Below are positions 12,116 through 22,929 of a DNA stretch of 64,000 nt, piece after piece (the stretch's first letter is position 1; every line of letters begins with the position of its first letter). The DNA lies in the NCBI GenBank assembly GCA_037176705.1, contig CM073886.1, positions 992,001 to 1,056,000 on the forward strand, read 5' to 3'. Origin of the DNA: Molossus alvarezi (lineage: Eukaryota; Chordata; Mammalia; Chiroptera; Molossidae). The notes below the pieces were generated by a model that was given only the letters and a program-made list of their open reading frames with translations, ran no database searches and was not told the DNA's origin. A program made the position numbers and the translations under genes.

Positions 12116-12629
12116 TGAGCGGAACCTACAGATGAGTTACCAAAATCGTCAGCTGCAGCACAGGGTTTCAGTGGGAGTGTGCTTGTTGTTCCCTTGACAC
12201 AGGGTTACTGAGTCCATTCATCCCCTACCAGGCCTCCCTGGACCCTCATCACTTTACACCAGCGTTTGGCCTAGGGAATCTAAGAGGCCGAGATGGACTG
12301 TTGAACTTCTCCTTGGAGGCCCTGGACTTGCACCCCGAAACCGCCTCCGCACAACAACACCACCACCACCCCACCGCACCCACACACCCACACCCTGTCC
12401 ATTCCCAGGGGCTGGAGGGCAGTTTTCTGCTTTGGCACAAGGAGGGGAACTCTTTCAGCCCCAGACTACCCATGCTCCCTTCCTGCAGCTTGGAATCAGT
12501 GGCCTAAGTGTGGGGGAGTTGTAGAAGCCTCAGGCAAAGTCCTAGGCTCTCTGCATTTGAATGAAGGCATTGGGTTTCCTTGGAATGAGTGGCCCTAGCC
12601 TTCCCTTTCAATCCCCTACATCCCTTCCC

Positions 12630-12676
12630 CCCAGGCCCAGGCCCAGGCCCAGGCCCAGGCCCAGGCCCAGGTCCAG
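12630..12676. repeat. (CCCAGG)n hexanucleotide tract
   Basis: About seven head-to-tail CCCAGG units are present. They encode Pro-Arg or Gly-Pro dipeptide strings in the overlapping ORFs, which are therefore not credible proteins. Confidence 0.88.
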
Positions 12677-13159
12677 ATACCTTTCTTGGGCCCATGACTG
12701 TCTTTTGGGGAAACAGAAGGGGAGGGTTTTCATCCTACCTTCTGTACCAGGCCTCTGGGCCTCAGGAAAATCACGCAGTGGGTGCCTGCGTGCCTGCCCA
12801 TGTGTGCCTTGGGGAAGAAAGAGCAGGGACTACAGGGCAGTGGGCATGTGGTAGCTCTCTGTACAACTTCCTCAGTCTTGCCCTGAGCCCCAAAGGGCTC
12901 TAGCCAGAGAGGGAGTGAGGGAGGAAAGAGAGAAGAAAGAACAAGAATACACACGTACAGCCTATGTCCAAAGAAGCACAAAGGCCCACTTCCAGGTACT
13001 GAGGATGCCATTGTAATCTTCTGAAGGGAAAAGGAGCAAAGGAAAGGCCAACTCTTCTAGGCTGGCTCTGGGGCTAGGGCAGCCACTGCCCCGGTGTTCT
13101 CCCCGGGGCCACCAGACACAAGCTACAGAGCCATCTACGCAGGACTGCTTCCTGTGCTG

Positions 13160-13925
13160 GCCTTGGAGGTGCCCAGGCAATGTCAAGCTGGGCACCAAGG
13201 CTGGCTGCTACTAGTGCCAGGCCTGGGGCCAGTGAGCTTGAGGAGGTATGGGGCTCGCTGAGGCCAGGTGCTGTTTGTTTGAGAGAATTAAGACCATCTG
13301 AAGTGGGAGCCAAGACAGGCCAATCCTAGGACAAAACCAATGGACACAGCTTGGGTGGGCCTGAATGTTGCGTGGGGCAAGGCCTCAGGCAATCACCAGG
13401 GTGGCCCAGACACTGTGAGTCAGGTCACCGGGGTCCCAGATATGGTGCGCGCCCGCCCACCCGGCTGCCGGCCCCCGTGAGGGAAGGGCTCGCCGATGGA
13501 ACAGCAGCCTCCACCAGCACGTGTGTCTGGGAGAAAGCTGCCCCTCCAGCTCTCGGCCCAATGCCAAAGGACTCAGATCTTCCCCGGGATGTCTCTGGTG
13601 CCTTTCAAGCTGCCTCCGTCCCTCCCTGCCACCCACCCCCACTCTGGAGCCTGCAGAAAGAGGGTCGCCTGAACTCCTTCCCTGGAGGGTAGGCCCTTTC
13701 AATGGAACTGCCTGGGACCCCGGCAGCCTCGACCTCGATTCCCGGTGGCTTCCACAGCCACAAGAGATGGGGACCTCTCTTTCTGGTCCTGGGATCCTGA
13801 GCTGGGGGAAAGCCCGGTGTGGGAGGCGAACCCCTTGCTCCTCAGGGAGGATGTTCCCACTCCAGGTATCCCTCCTGACTTCTCACTACACTCGTAGGTC
13901 TCCCACCGGATCCTGTCCCTTGTCA
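13160..13925 (-). mobile_element. isolated L1/HAL1 5' UTR fragment
   Basis: This segment aligns along most of its length with the 5' UTR of the half-L1 at 25100-25720, in the same minus orientation. Shared landmarks include GGTATGGGGCTCGCTGAG at ~13233 and ~25107, then GCCAATCCTA, a GGCCTCAGG block and a TCCCAGATA block. Its 13160-13240 end also matches the plus-strand 5' UTR at ~27915-27980. No ORF1 or 3' part follows, so it is a promoter-region fragment without a body. It lies directly against copy B of the CpG-rich unit. L1 5' UTRs carry internal promoters, so a regulatory effect is possible but unproven. Confidence 0.75.
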
Positions 13926-14749
13926 CGGGCCCGGAAGCCTTCCGTGAGAAACAAACTGCGCATGCCCGCTTGGCGGTTGGCAGCCGCTTTTCCCTCGCCA
14001 GCCCCCTGAACATCTTCGTGGTCGAAAAGGAGGGTGCGATCTCCTCTGCCCTCTCAGGGTCTCTGCCCGGGCCTACGCCGCACACTGACACAAAGCAGAT
14101 GAACGGGTCGGTCGAGAGCACTGCGATATTGAAATGTTTTAGTGACTTATCATTTATTTGTATTCTGCCAGAGGCCAATGGGGGGAGAGAGAGGGAGGGA
14201 GGGAGCTAGCGAGGGAGGTGTGGAGGCCTGTGTGTGTCTGCGTGTGAGTGAGGGACGGAGTGTCTGTGAGTGTGTGCCTCTCTCCTGCCCGCTTCCGGGT
14301 CTGCCCGCAGAACCAGGGTCACGCGAGCGAGGCACCGAACGCGGACGACTTGCGGGTGACGCGTGACCGCGCCATCACCGGCGGCCCTGGCCGCCCGTTG
14401 CCTGGGCGACCGGAGAGACCGCTTGCGGGGCACCGAACTTCGCGCCTGCAACGGAGAGCGACCGGGTCCACCAGTGGACCGGATCTCTGACGGGCCGTGA
14501 CTGGGCGCAGCTGTGTGTGTGGGGGTGTGTGTGTGCGTGTCAGTGGGTGTGCGTGTGTGTGTGTGTGTGTGTCAGTGTGGGGGGGGCGTGGCCGGCTGCG
14601 GTTGGCCTGGTGTGCTGTGGGCTGGGCGGGCGCGGGCGGATCAGGAAGTAAATATTAACGCGTTGATTCGATTGACTTACGTTTCAAAAGTACTCATTTC
14701 ACCTAAGACCCTACAGGTCCCACCTCTCTGAAAACAGTTGCAGTGTGTA

Positions 14750-15128
14750 CCAGGACCGCTTCCACTCCTGTGGATGGTTGAGGGATCGGCGGCGCCGGCG
14801 AAAACCCCGGGCGACCCGGCCAGGCTTCTCTGCCCACAGCAGGTGTTCTCCGCCGAAACCGAGATCGCACAGAGAAGCTGCCTCCCCGCTCTGAGGAAAT
14901 CCCCAAATCCGCCCGGGGAACCGCTTGACCGACTGACCTTCCTCGGCACAGGAGGGGCATAGGGGAGCGGTCACTTCCAAGACTCCCCGAAGGTCCCTGT
15001 CCTGCAAGACAGGAGAGCTCTATCAGACTAGGGGGGTGAGAGAGAGGAGGAGAGGGAGACGGGTTCGGGGCGGGAAAGAGAGAGAGGGAGAGAGAGAGGT
15101 AGACAGACAGAGAGAGAGAGAGAGAGAA

Positions 15129-15185
<57 letters not shown>

Positions 15186-15990
15186 CAAACCAGTGAGGAC
15201 ACAAGACAAGTGTCCCAATCACATTCCCGCTGCCAAGGTTCGAGCAGGAGCCCGGGCTCCTGAGCGCTGGGCCAGGCGTCTCCGTCGCCCTGTTAGTCAG
15301 GATGCGGTGCGATCCGGCTGGCCTCACTGTGACGCGTGGCAATCGCGCAGCACCTGCCCGGTGGCGGCTATGATAAGCTCCGCACAGAGGAGGTTGACAG
15401 CTGGCCGGGTCTGCGCACAGGGGAAAGGCCTTAAGGACTGGGGCGGGGCGAAAGGGGCGGGGCCGCGGATGTCGTGGGTGATGGCAATTAGCAGCGCCCC
15501 TGGGCACCAGGGAAATGGAAGGCGGTGTGTAGGGGCAGAGTAGGGGTAAAGGACACATGGCAGTACCTGCAATGAAAACTGCTTTCACGGGCCTGAGAAA
15601 TGCAGGTGGGGGCCTCATCCCTTACACTTACTTCTTGACACCTGTGTCGTGTGGAAACGGAATCCACGTGAGTCGGCCACTCCCACTCCGAGCTGTGTCG
15701 TCCGTTTGCTTCTCCTTCTTACACATGTCCACTTTCCCTAGACAAAAAAGGGATTTGGTGGACTGAAGAGGGTGACAGAGGGGTTCCTGGCAGGACACCG
15801 CGAACCACTCCTCTGGAGGGCAGGGAACCGGCGGGGCAAACCCCCCAAAAGTCTCGCCCTAGGCGAGCGCCCCCCTCCACCCGTGTGTTTTGGCCGCCGC
15901 CCCGACAACCCACGGAGCTCCGGTCCAATGGAGAAGCGGCAGATGTGTTCCATGGGACACCCCAGTACTGCTCGGCCTGCCTGCCGCCAG
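14750..15990. promoter_or_regulatory. CpG island in copy B with GC boxes
   Basis: This is the duplicate of the island at 9080-10320. Paired GC boxes lie at 15437-15468. Same caveats: promoter-like composition, no demonstrable transcript. Confidence 0.5.
15073..15182. repeat. (GA)n microsatellite, copy B
   Basis: This purine tract is equivalent to the one at 9398-9508 but has a longer uninterrupted GA run. Confidence 0.9.
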
Positions 15991-16686
15991 CTTCCCCGGG
16001 ACCAGGAGCTCTACCGTTTGGGCACCGCGAAGCTTTCGCCCCCACTCCTCCCCTTGCCTTGCCTTGGAATCTCTGCCAAGGGCAAGAGGTGCGGCTGGGC
16101 CAGGAGGAGGCCTACTAGGGAAACTTCTCTGCTGCCAACCCCTAGTTCCTGTTCTCCTGTGGGGGATCTTGGTGTGACTCCACATTGGTTATTGTTGTGG
16201 TGAGTGTGTGGGGAAAGCCAAAGAGAATAAACTCATTAGGTGTTTCAGAGTTCCCTCTTCCCGCTCCCTCCTTCCCTCCCACTTGACCATACCCCGTGCC
16301 CCACCCACCCACTCCCTCCAAAAGTCGACCTGAGCTCCAAATGGGACCTGCACTGCTCACAGACGCCAGAGAGGGGTGACTGGACGATCCCCTGAATCAC
16401 CGGGAGAGGGCTATCCCCAGCCTGGATCTTTGTGTTCTCATGGAGAAGGAGGTGGAGGAGACACTGCCCATAACATCTGTCTGGAAGTTTTTGTTTGAAG
16501 TTCCTCGCCTAGATGATCCTGGTGCAGTTGGACTCCAAAGGCCTCCCCTTTTCTTTGGTATAGTTCCTGGGAAGGCCCTGCGTTTTGTGTGCATTGGTTG
16601 CTTGGTTGCTTGGTTCATTCCTTTACACTCTTCTTTCCTCCTCCCTCGCTCCCCCTCTCCCTAGTTCCCTCCTTCCCTCCCTCCCT

Positions 16687-17125
16687 CAGCACTGCGATAT
16701 TGAAATGTTTTATTGAGTGATTAAGTATTTGTATTTTGCCAGTGAGGAAGGGGGGAGGGAGGGAGCACGGGAGGTTTGGAGGCCTGTATGTGTCTGTGTG
16801 TGAGCGAGGGAGTGAGTGTCTGTGTGTGTGTGCCTTTATCCTGCCCTCTTCTGTGTCTGCCTGCAGAAGCAGGGTCACGGGAGCGAGGCACTGAATGCGG
16901 ACAACTTGCGGGTGACCTGTGACCGTGCCATCATTGGTGGTCCTGGCCGCAGGTGCCTGGGCGACAGGCGAGACCTGTTGCCCAGCACCGGAATTTGCGC
17001 CTGCAAAGGATAGCGACCCGGTCCACCGGTGGATTGTATCTCTAACGGGCCGTGACTGGTGTGTGTGTGTGGGGGGGTGCTTTTCAGTGGGTGTCATAGT
17101 TTTCCCAGAGTCCAGGAAGTAACAG
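16687..17125. repeat. partial, CpG-decayed copy C of the CpG-rich unit
   Basis: The sequence from AGCACTGCGATATTGAAATG onward matches the start of copies A (about 8453) and B (about 14117) for roughly 440 bp, then ends near CCAGGAAGTAA at ~17121. It is clearly more diverged. Many CpGs of A and B appear here as TpG or CpA, for example CATCACCGGCGGCCCTGG becoming CATCATTGGTGGTCCTGG near 16931. This is the older member of the family. Confidence 0.82.
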
Positions 17126-17817
17126 GTGTTGACAGTGACATTGACCAGAGGGCTGAGGTCCTAGGAATATCAAGCTTAGTAAATTTCCTTTTCAAGTATC
17201 ACATTTTCAAATAAGACTTTCACAGCCTTTTTCATTAAGTTTTACCTCTTTGGAAAACTCTTTAATATAGATAATTGCCACACGTTTCTCTTCTTTTTCT
17301 TTCTTCATTTTATTTCTTTGGTTACTCATCCAACTCTATAGTCACTTAAATGATTGCACAGTAAATGCTCAGATTGGTATCTGGAGCCCTGGTGTTTTTT
17401 TTCCCCATGTTTCCATTTTGTCATCTTATCATCATGTTTGTCCAAATTCCCTGCTTTGCACATCTAGCATAAGTATTTTGCACGCTCTTTTTTGGAGAGT
17501 AAAACCATACTTGGTTTATCTCAATCACCTCCAGAGAGTTCATTATAAAACATTGTTTCTTTAATGAACCAATACTTTTGCACTCAATATTTCTAGCATT
17601 AAATCAAGGTTTATTTCTTTGGTTTCCCACATGTGGGGTGATCAAAGGCACACTTCTTTTACGTCTAATCTTGTTGATTTTACTTAAAAGATTTCTTACA
17701 TAATTTAACTTTTCTATTGTCTCATTGCTTTTGCTTACATAGTCATCATTTTCTAAATGAAATATGGTAATATTTTCTTAATTTTTTGAGTATAATAGAT
17801 TCCATCCCCTTTTAATT
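17126..17817. other. AT-rich unique sequence, no gene seen
   Basis: Base composition drops sharply from the GC-rich unit to AT-rich sequence at the copy C breakpoint. I see no repeat family or coding signal. Confidence 0.6.
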
Positions 17818-18022
17818 TTTTTTCTTTATTGATTTTAGAGAGAGAGGAAGGAGAGGGAGAGAGATATAGAAACATCAGTGAGAGAGAACATCAACTGGCT
17901 TCTTCCTGCATGCCCCACACTGGGGATTTAGCCCACAACCTGAACATGTGCTCTGACCAGGAATCCAACTGGAGACGTTTTTGTGCATGGGTTGATGCTC
18001 AACCACTGAGCCATACCAGTTG
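17818..18022 (-). mobile_element. Ves-type SINE (older subfamily)
   Basis: Read on the minus strand, the element has the tRNA-related head (TGGTATGGCTCAGTGGTTGA with internal promoter boxes), the GGGATTAGG-like middle, a GA-rich segment and an A-rich tail at the left end. Several substitutions indicate an old copy. Confidence 0.88.
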
Positions 18023-18069
18023 AACAGATCCCCTTCTATTTGATCCACCTTTACTCTGTGGCATACTAA

Positions 18070-18400
18070 TTATGGCAGAGACTACGAGCTGCCCATCTAA
18101 ATCCATGTTGTCTCTTTTTCCTGGACACATCATTAGACTAGATTTCCCAGGCTCCCTGAGGTGTGGTCATGTGACTTGAGTTTTAAACTACCCGGTCATT
18201 GAGGTATTCCATTTCTGGGCTTCCTCCCTACTCTTTTTCTCTTGTGCAAGCTAAATGGAAATGGTCAAGAGGCTGAATGGCAAGGTTGAGGCACATGGTG
18301 AAATAAGCTTGCATTCCTAGTTCTGCACACCCAGCAGAGCTGCCCACCACCAAGGACACCAACTGAGAATCTTACAGAGAAGAGGCATAAACTTTTATTC
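18070..18400. other. probable ancient interspersed repeat, family not assigned
   Basis: Phrases such as AGATTTCCCAGGCTCCCTG and GTGGTCATGTGACTTGAG are typical of an old mammalian interspersed repeat. I cannot assign it safely to an LTR or DNA-transposon family. No coding potential is seen. Confidence 0.35.
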
Positions 18401-19284
18401 TATTTAAACTATTATACATATTTAGATCTCTTTATTACTGTAGCATTTATTATCTTATACCATATGGTTTATTATCCTTTTTCCAGCGTATCCTGAATAA
18501 TGCACTAATTTTTCCAAAGAGAACTCTACTCAATAATTAATTCAATGTATAATTAATTGAATTACTAATTCTCAATATGTCTTATAGCACGTGTATGAAT
18601 ATATGCTAAGCACAGGGGATCCAGATATAAGTATATTTTCTCCAAATATAATGTTCTTTTCTATCTCTGAGCCTAAAAGAATTTGGATTTCTTTCTTGAA
18701 ATGCCTTTTTAAAAAATCTTTGCACAGAATCATAATATCCTAGGTTTTAGAGGGATCAATAAAGCTAAAGAGCTCAGAAACTATGATTGGTTCATTTGGT
18801 GTGGAAATATAACATTTTAGAAGTGTGGTTCTTGACAATATGGCAGGCTAAGCTGATTCTGATTATTTCATTCCAATGAAAACATATAGACATTCTAGCT
18901 AAATTTAAAAACAATGAAGTATACATATAGCCAAACCTAAAAGAAAGAAACAGGAATATGTAGATATGAGAAACAGAAAGAATACTTAGCAAGAGCTGTA
19001 AGAGAGCTGATGCTGCGGTGGCCCCTTGAGGTTTCCAACTATAAACACGGCCCTACAGGCAGGGGTCAGGTTTGTCATTTTCCTTCAGTACTGGAGATGT
19101 GGCCACAGATCTGCATGAACTACAGAACTAATTTGAATCTTGTGTGTAGTCTTGCCCTATTTGTAAAATAACACTAGAAATTTTTTTGCTATGTTAGAAT
19201 CATAAAGAAAAGAATAAAAAAAATTTACAGAAAATATGATTGTCTACAAAGAACACCCAAGAAAATGTTTAGATTAGTCAGTAA

Positions 19285-19535
19285 TTCTCAAGAAAGACAA
19301 GTACCATATGATTTGACTCACATGTGGAATCTAATGAACAAAGTGAACTAACGAGCAAAATAGTGACAGACTCTATACAGAGAGCAGGCTGACAAGTATG
19401 GGGGAGGGGCTGGAGAAGGGGGGGTGGAAGGATTGAATAAACAAGAAAAAAATTCCAAGGGATTCTCCAGACATACCTGCAAGTTTGTTTGATATAGACC
19501 AATATTAAAAACAATTAACAATGTTCTTTTAATTA
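19285..19535 (+). mobile_element. old L1 3' end fragment
   Basis: The AAGTACCATATGATTTGACTC motif, then TGTGGAATCTAATGAACAAA and a G-rich stretch before an A-rich end, is the ORF2 terminus and 3' UTR layout of older mammalian L1 copies. It is truncated at the 5' side. Confidence 0.7.
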
Positions 19536-19862
19536 AGTAATAATAAATCAGAACATACAATTTTTAAAAAGACTCATTCACAATAGCAATGGAAAATATT
19601 TAAAAATCTAGCAATAATTGCAACAAAAGAAGTTCAACTGGTTTCAAAAATTATAAAACTTTATTGGGGGACAAAAAAAAGAATTCTCCCAAAAATAAAG
19701 GCATAAGCAATATTAATGACAAGACTCAATGTGGTAACATGGACAGTTCTCTTTCAATTAATCTGTGTATTGGATGCAAACCCAATCAAAACACCACAGT
19801 TCTTTTAAACATGAAATTGAACATGCAGAAGACTGAGGAGCCATTAAAAGCTAAGAAAATTT

Positions 19863-20115
19863 GCCCTGGCAGGTTTGGCTCAGCGGTTGGAGCATCGGCC
19901 TGCGGTACAGAGAGACCCCGGTTCAATTCCCGTTAAGGGCACGTACCTCGGTTGCAGTTTGTCCCTGGCCCTGGTTGGTCGCGCGGGTGGCAGCCACTCG
20001 ATGTGTCCCTTCACATCGATGTTTCTCTCTCTCTCTTCCTCTCTCTGCCTCCCGCTCTATCTGAACAAAAAATGGAAAAATGTCCTCGAGTGAGGATAAG
20101 AAAAAAAAAAAAAAA
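19863..20115 (+). mobile_element. young Ves SINE with TSD
   Basis: This is a full-length element. It has a tRNA-like head (TTTGGCTCAGCGGTTGGAGC, then the GGTTCAATTCC B-box), the GGTGGCAGCCACTCGATGTG body, a TC-rich stretch, AACAAAAAATGGAAAAATGT and a poly-A tail. A direct repeat CTAAGAAAATT flanks it at 19851-19861 and 20116-20126, the expected TSD of L1-mediated insertion. Confidence 0.96.
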
Positions 20116-20563
20116 CTAAGAAAATTGAAAGGTAGAACATAATAAGAAAACAATAGTCCCATTAAAAATAATAATTATTTGCAATGGTAATTCAAAAAGT
20201 GGAGCAGTGCTGATGTAGGGAATAAAAATTACATCTGTTAACAAACTAGATAATTTAGACACAGATCAAGCATTTATTAGCAGAGGATACAGGACCTGCA
20301 TTGGTTCAGAAATGGGCAGGGAAAGGAGGGACTGACCAGTCAGTAGAGTGTTGGAACAATGGGATGCCCACATATGAAAGATAATCCCTAAAGGATTAAC
20401 TGTGAAAAACAACTTCAAAACAGGTAGAGGAACATATAAACATATGAAATCAGCATATTGTACTCCTTAAACTTGTACAATATTATATGTCCATTACATC
20501 TCAATTGCACTCAACAAAATTTAGAGGAAAATATGTTTGTGATATCAAAAAGTAATTAATCTC

Positions 20564-20815
20564 GCCCTGGCCGGTTTGGCTCAGCGGTTAGAGCGTCCGC
20601 CTGTGGTCCAGAGAGACCCGGGTTCAGTTCCCGCTAAGGGCATGTACCTCGATTGCAGTTTGTCCCCGGCCCTGGTTGGTCGTGCGGGTGGCAGCCACTC
20701 GATGTGTCCCTTTCACATCGATGTTTCCCTCTCTCTCTCTTCCTCTCTCTCCCTCCTACTCTATCTGTACAAAAAATGGAAAAATGTCCTCGGATGAGGA
20801 TTAAAAAAAAAAAAA
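20564..20815 (+). mobile_element. young Ves SINE with TSD
   Basis: This full-length copy has the same architecture as the one at 19863. The direct repeat AGTAATTAATCTC occurs at 20551-20563 and 20816-20828. Near-consensus sequence and a perfect TSD point to a recent insertion. Confidence 0.97.
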
Positions 20816-21825
20816 AGTAATTAATCTCTTAAACCAGCACAAAGCACACAAAATATAATAAAAATGTCTTACACTTTGACTACTTTAAATTAAAGTTAAA
20901 ACGTTTGTATAAAAATGACACTATAAAGAGAGAAGAAAGAAAAGTCATGGATGGGAAAGGGGTGTCTGCTGAACATATCGCTCACGAAGCACTAGTATTC
21001 AGAATACATGTGAGTATCACACACTGATAAGAAAAGGGCTAAAAATACAGGAGGAAATAATAGACAGAAGGTTAGAATAGACAAGTTATAGGAGAGAAGA
21101 AAGATAAGGCCAATAAAAAAATAAAAGATGCTAAGTTAAAACAAAATTTAATAATAAATAGAGAGAAAACACACACAAGTGGGACACCAGACTGGAAAGA
21201 AAGTGTTTGGTTATACTGTGGGAAATTTTTAGTATGTATTTGATTTGTTTATATACTCAAATTAGTATAGTGGATGTAAATTAAACTACCCTTTTTTGTG
21301 GTAATAGAAATATACAACCTTTTGTTTAATATAAACATAGGTACTTGGGCATATAAAATGACTGATGAATAAGGCAACATTTGGGTGACAATCTGGTACA
21401 AGGACAACCACAAGCTGATTTTTAAAATGAGTTAATAAATGTAAGAAAAAACTGCACTAGATAAGAAGGGGTTGGTATAATAGATGGAGAACTAAACTCA
21501 CAGGAAACCAGAGAAGAGACGTTTCTGAGCACAGGGACTGCCGGGTGAGATGTTAGGGTATAATCATGGGAGAGGTGATTTTTGCTGAAATATTAAGGAG
21601 AGAGGTAAAAGAACAATATGCCTTCAGGGAAAGGAGCCAGGAAATGCAGCAGCATGAATGCTAGAGACAGAGTGGGAGCCTTGAGTTCACTGGAATTAAC
21701 CGGATTCCAGGCAATGGTGAGCCACTGAAATCCTCTTGCCTGGAAAATGTTTGTGCTCTGAGAGTGGCAGTGCAGAGGACAGGCTTTTAGGGACACAAAA
21801 TGCCAAATACTTCTCCTGGCATCAC

Positions 21826-21826
21826 A

Positions 21827-21872
<46 letters not shown>
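21826..21872. repeat. (CA)n microsatellite
   Basis: This is an uninterrupted CA dinucleotide run just upstream of an L1 3' end. Confidence 0.95.
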
Positions 21873-21873
<1 letters not shown>

Positions 21874-21884
21874 AGGTCTGAGAT

Positions 21885-22316
21885 AACAAAATAAAAAGCT
21901 GTGGTACATATACACAATGGAGTACTTACTATGCAGCGGTAAGAAAGAAAGATCTCTTATCCTTTGAGACGACATGGAGGGACCTTGAAAGTATCATCCT
22001 AAGTGAAACAAGCCAAACAGAGAAAGACAAGTTTCATATGATCTCACTTATTTGTGGAATATAATGAACATAACAGTTTGAGGAATGGGGTAGTCCCAGA
22101 GACGCGGAAGCAGGGTACAGACTGACAATCCCCTAAAGAGGGGGGCGGTGGGGGAGGGATGAACTACAGAACTTATATGCATGTATGCATGAACAGTGGA
22201 CATGGACAACAATCTGGGGAAGGGGCATGGAGGGAGGGGGGGGGAATCAGTGGGGGGAAAAGGAGAAACATCTGTAACAAAAATTAATCAATAAAAAAAT
22301 TAAAAAAAAAAAAAGA
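21885..22316 (+). mobile_element. 5'-truncated L1 3' end
   Basis: It begins in the extreme C-terminal part of ORF2 (CACAATGGAGTACTTACTATG, then AAGTGAAACAAGCCAAACAG), continues through the G-rich bat L1 3' UTR and ends in AACATCTGTAACAAAAATTA plus poly-A. It is relatively young by its similarity to the other 3' ends in the window. Confidence 0.9.
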
Positions 22317-22395
22317 ATTTTGAAAAAAAAAATAGCCCTTCCTTAACCTGGTTTTCTGGATAAGACCTCTAAAATAACCACCGTCAGAGGGAAGG

Positions 22396-22399
<4 letters not shown>

Positions 22400-22451
<52 letters not shown>

Positions 22452-22460
22452 TGTGTGTGT
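22400..22460. repeat. (TC)n(TG)n compound microsatellite
   Basis: A TC run passes directly into a TG run. Confidence 0.95.
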
Positions 22461-22699
22461 AGGTTTTATTCATCCAATTCAATCTTGAGACCTTCAGTTC
22501 TGGAACCAAGGTATGAATCTTAGTTTTGCCAGATTTTTAGATTCTTAGAGATGCAAAGGGCCTAGATGGTATCTAGCTGACTTTGTGTATGTAACAGCCC
22601 TGACTCATGCTCATCATGCTGTGACTTAGCCCCTCCTGGGCAGAGAGGTCACTTCTTTTCTGTAGAGGAATTTTCAACTGGGTCTTCATGGCAATGAGG

Positions 22700-22920
22700 A
22701 CTGTGAGGCCTGGCTGGGTTCCAGTCCAGGCTTTGCCACTTACTGGCTGTAATTGACTCTGGACAGTTAAGTGCTTATTCATCTTTATAATTTGAGTAAC
22801 AACAGCAATAACAGCAAAATGGTCTGAGAATTGAATGAATTAATATCTGCAAAGTTCTAAACCTGGAGACTGGCACACAGTTAGCACTTGGTAAACTTTA
22901 ACTGTTATTTTACTGCCTCT
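22700..22920 (+). mobile_element. MIR SINE
   Basis: The copy preserves the MIR landmarks in order: GGGTTCCAGTCCAGGCTTTG, CCACTTACTGGCTG, ATTGAATGAATTAATA, and GGCACACAGTTAGCACTTGG followed by a TAAA-type end. It is diverged, as expected for this ancient mammalian family. Confidence 0.8.
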
Positions 22921-22929
22921 GTCCTTTAC

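Larger units (their letters stand above)
10986..13159. other. interval between copies A and B: simple repeats, no gene seen
   Basis: This stretch is not part of the duplicated unit. It has moderate G+C and several simple repeats (listed separately). ORFs over 11134-11456 come from a CAN trinucleotide tract and give alanine-, valine- or leucine-rich strings. No splice-supported gene structure or named protein domain is visible. Confidence 0.6.
13969..16680. repeat. CpG-rich 2.68-kb duplicated unit, copy B
   Basis: This copy is collinear with 8311-10985 and very similar by eye, with most differences being single substitutions or microsatellite length changes. It is flanked by the L1 5' UTR fragment on the left and by partial copy C on the right, joined through a CCCTCC-rich tract. 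CpG sites are retained as in copy A, which implies recent duplication or absence of germline methylation. Confidence 0.85.
19565..21150 (+). mobile_element. ancient, decayed L1 ORF2 fragments interrupted by two SINEs
   Basis: Plus-strand sequence resembles L1 ORF2 downstream of the reverse transcriptase core: CTCATTCACAATAGCAATGG near 19575, GATGCAAACCCAATCAAAAC near 19776, and a later ORF2 segment around 20930-21040. Reading frames are broken throughout. Ves SINEs at 19863-20115 and 20564-20815 split it, and an A-rich L1-like tail lies near 20440-20520. Internal order is only approximate. Confidence 0.6.

Noticed and set aside
1..17125. Telomeric TTAGGG arrays that would prove a chromosome end
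   Set aside because: No such array is present. The subtelomeric idea rests only on repeat clustering.
19863..20115. tRNA-like A- and B-box sequences (here and at 20564, 40856, 45857, 46451)
   Set aside because: They are the heads of Ves SINEs, with SINE body, tail and TSDs. None is a separate tRNA gene.
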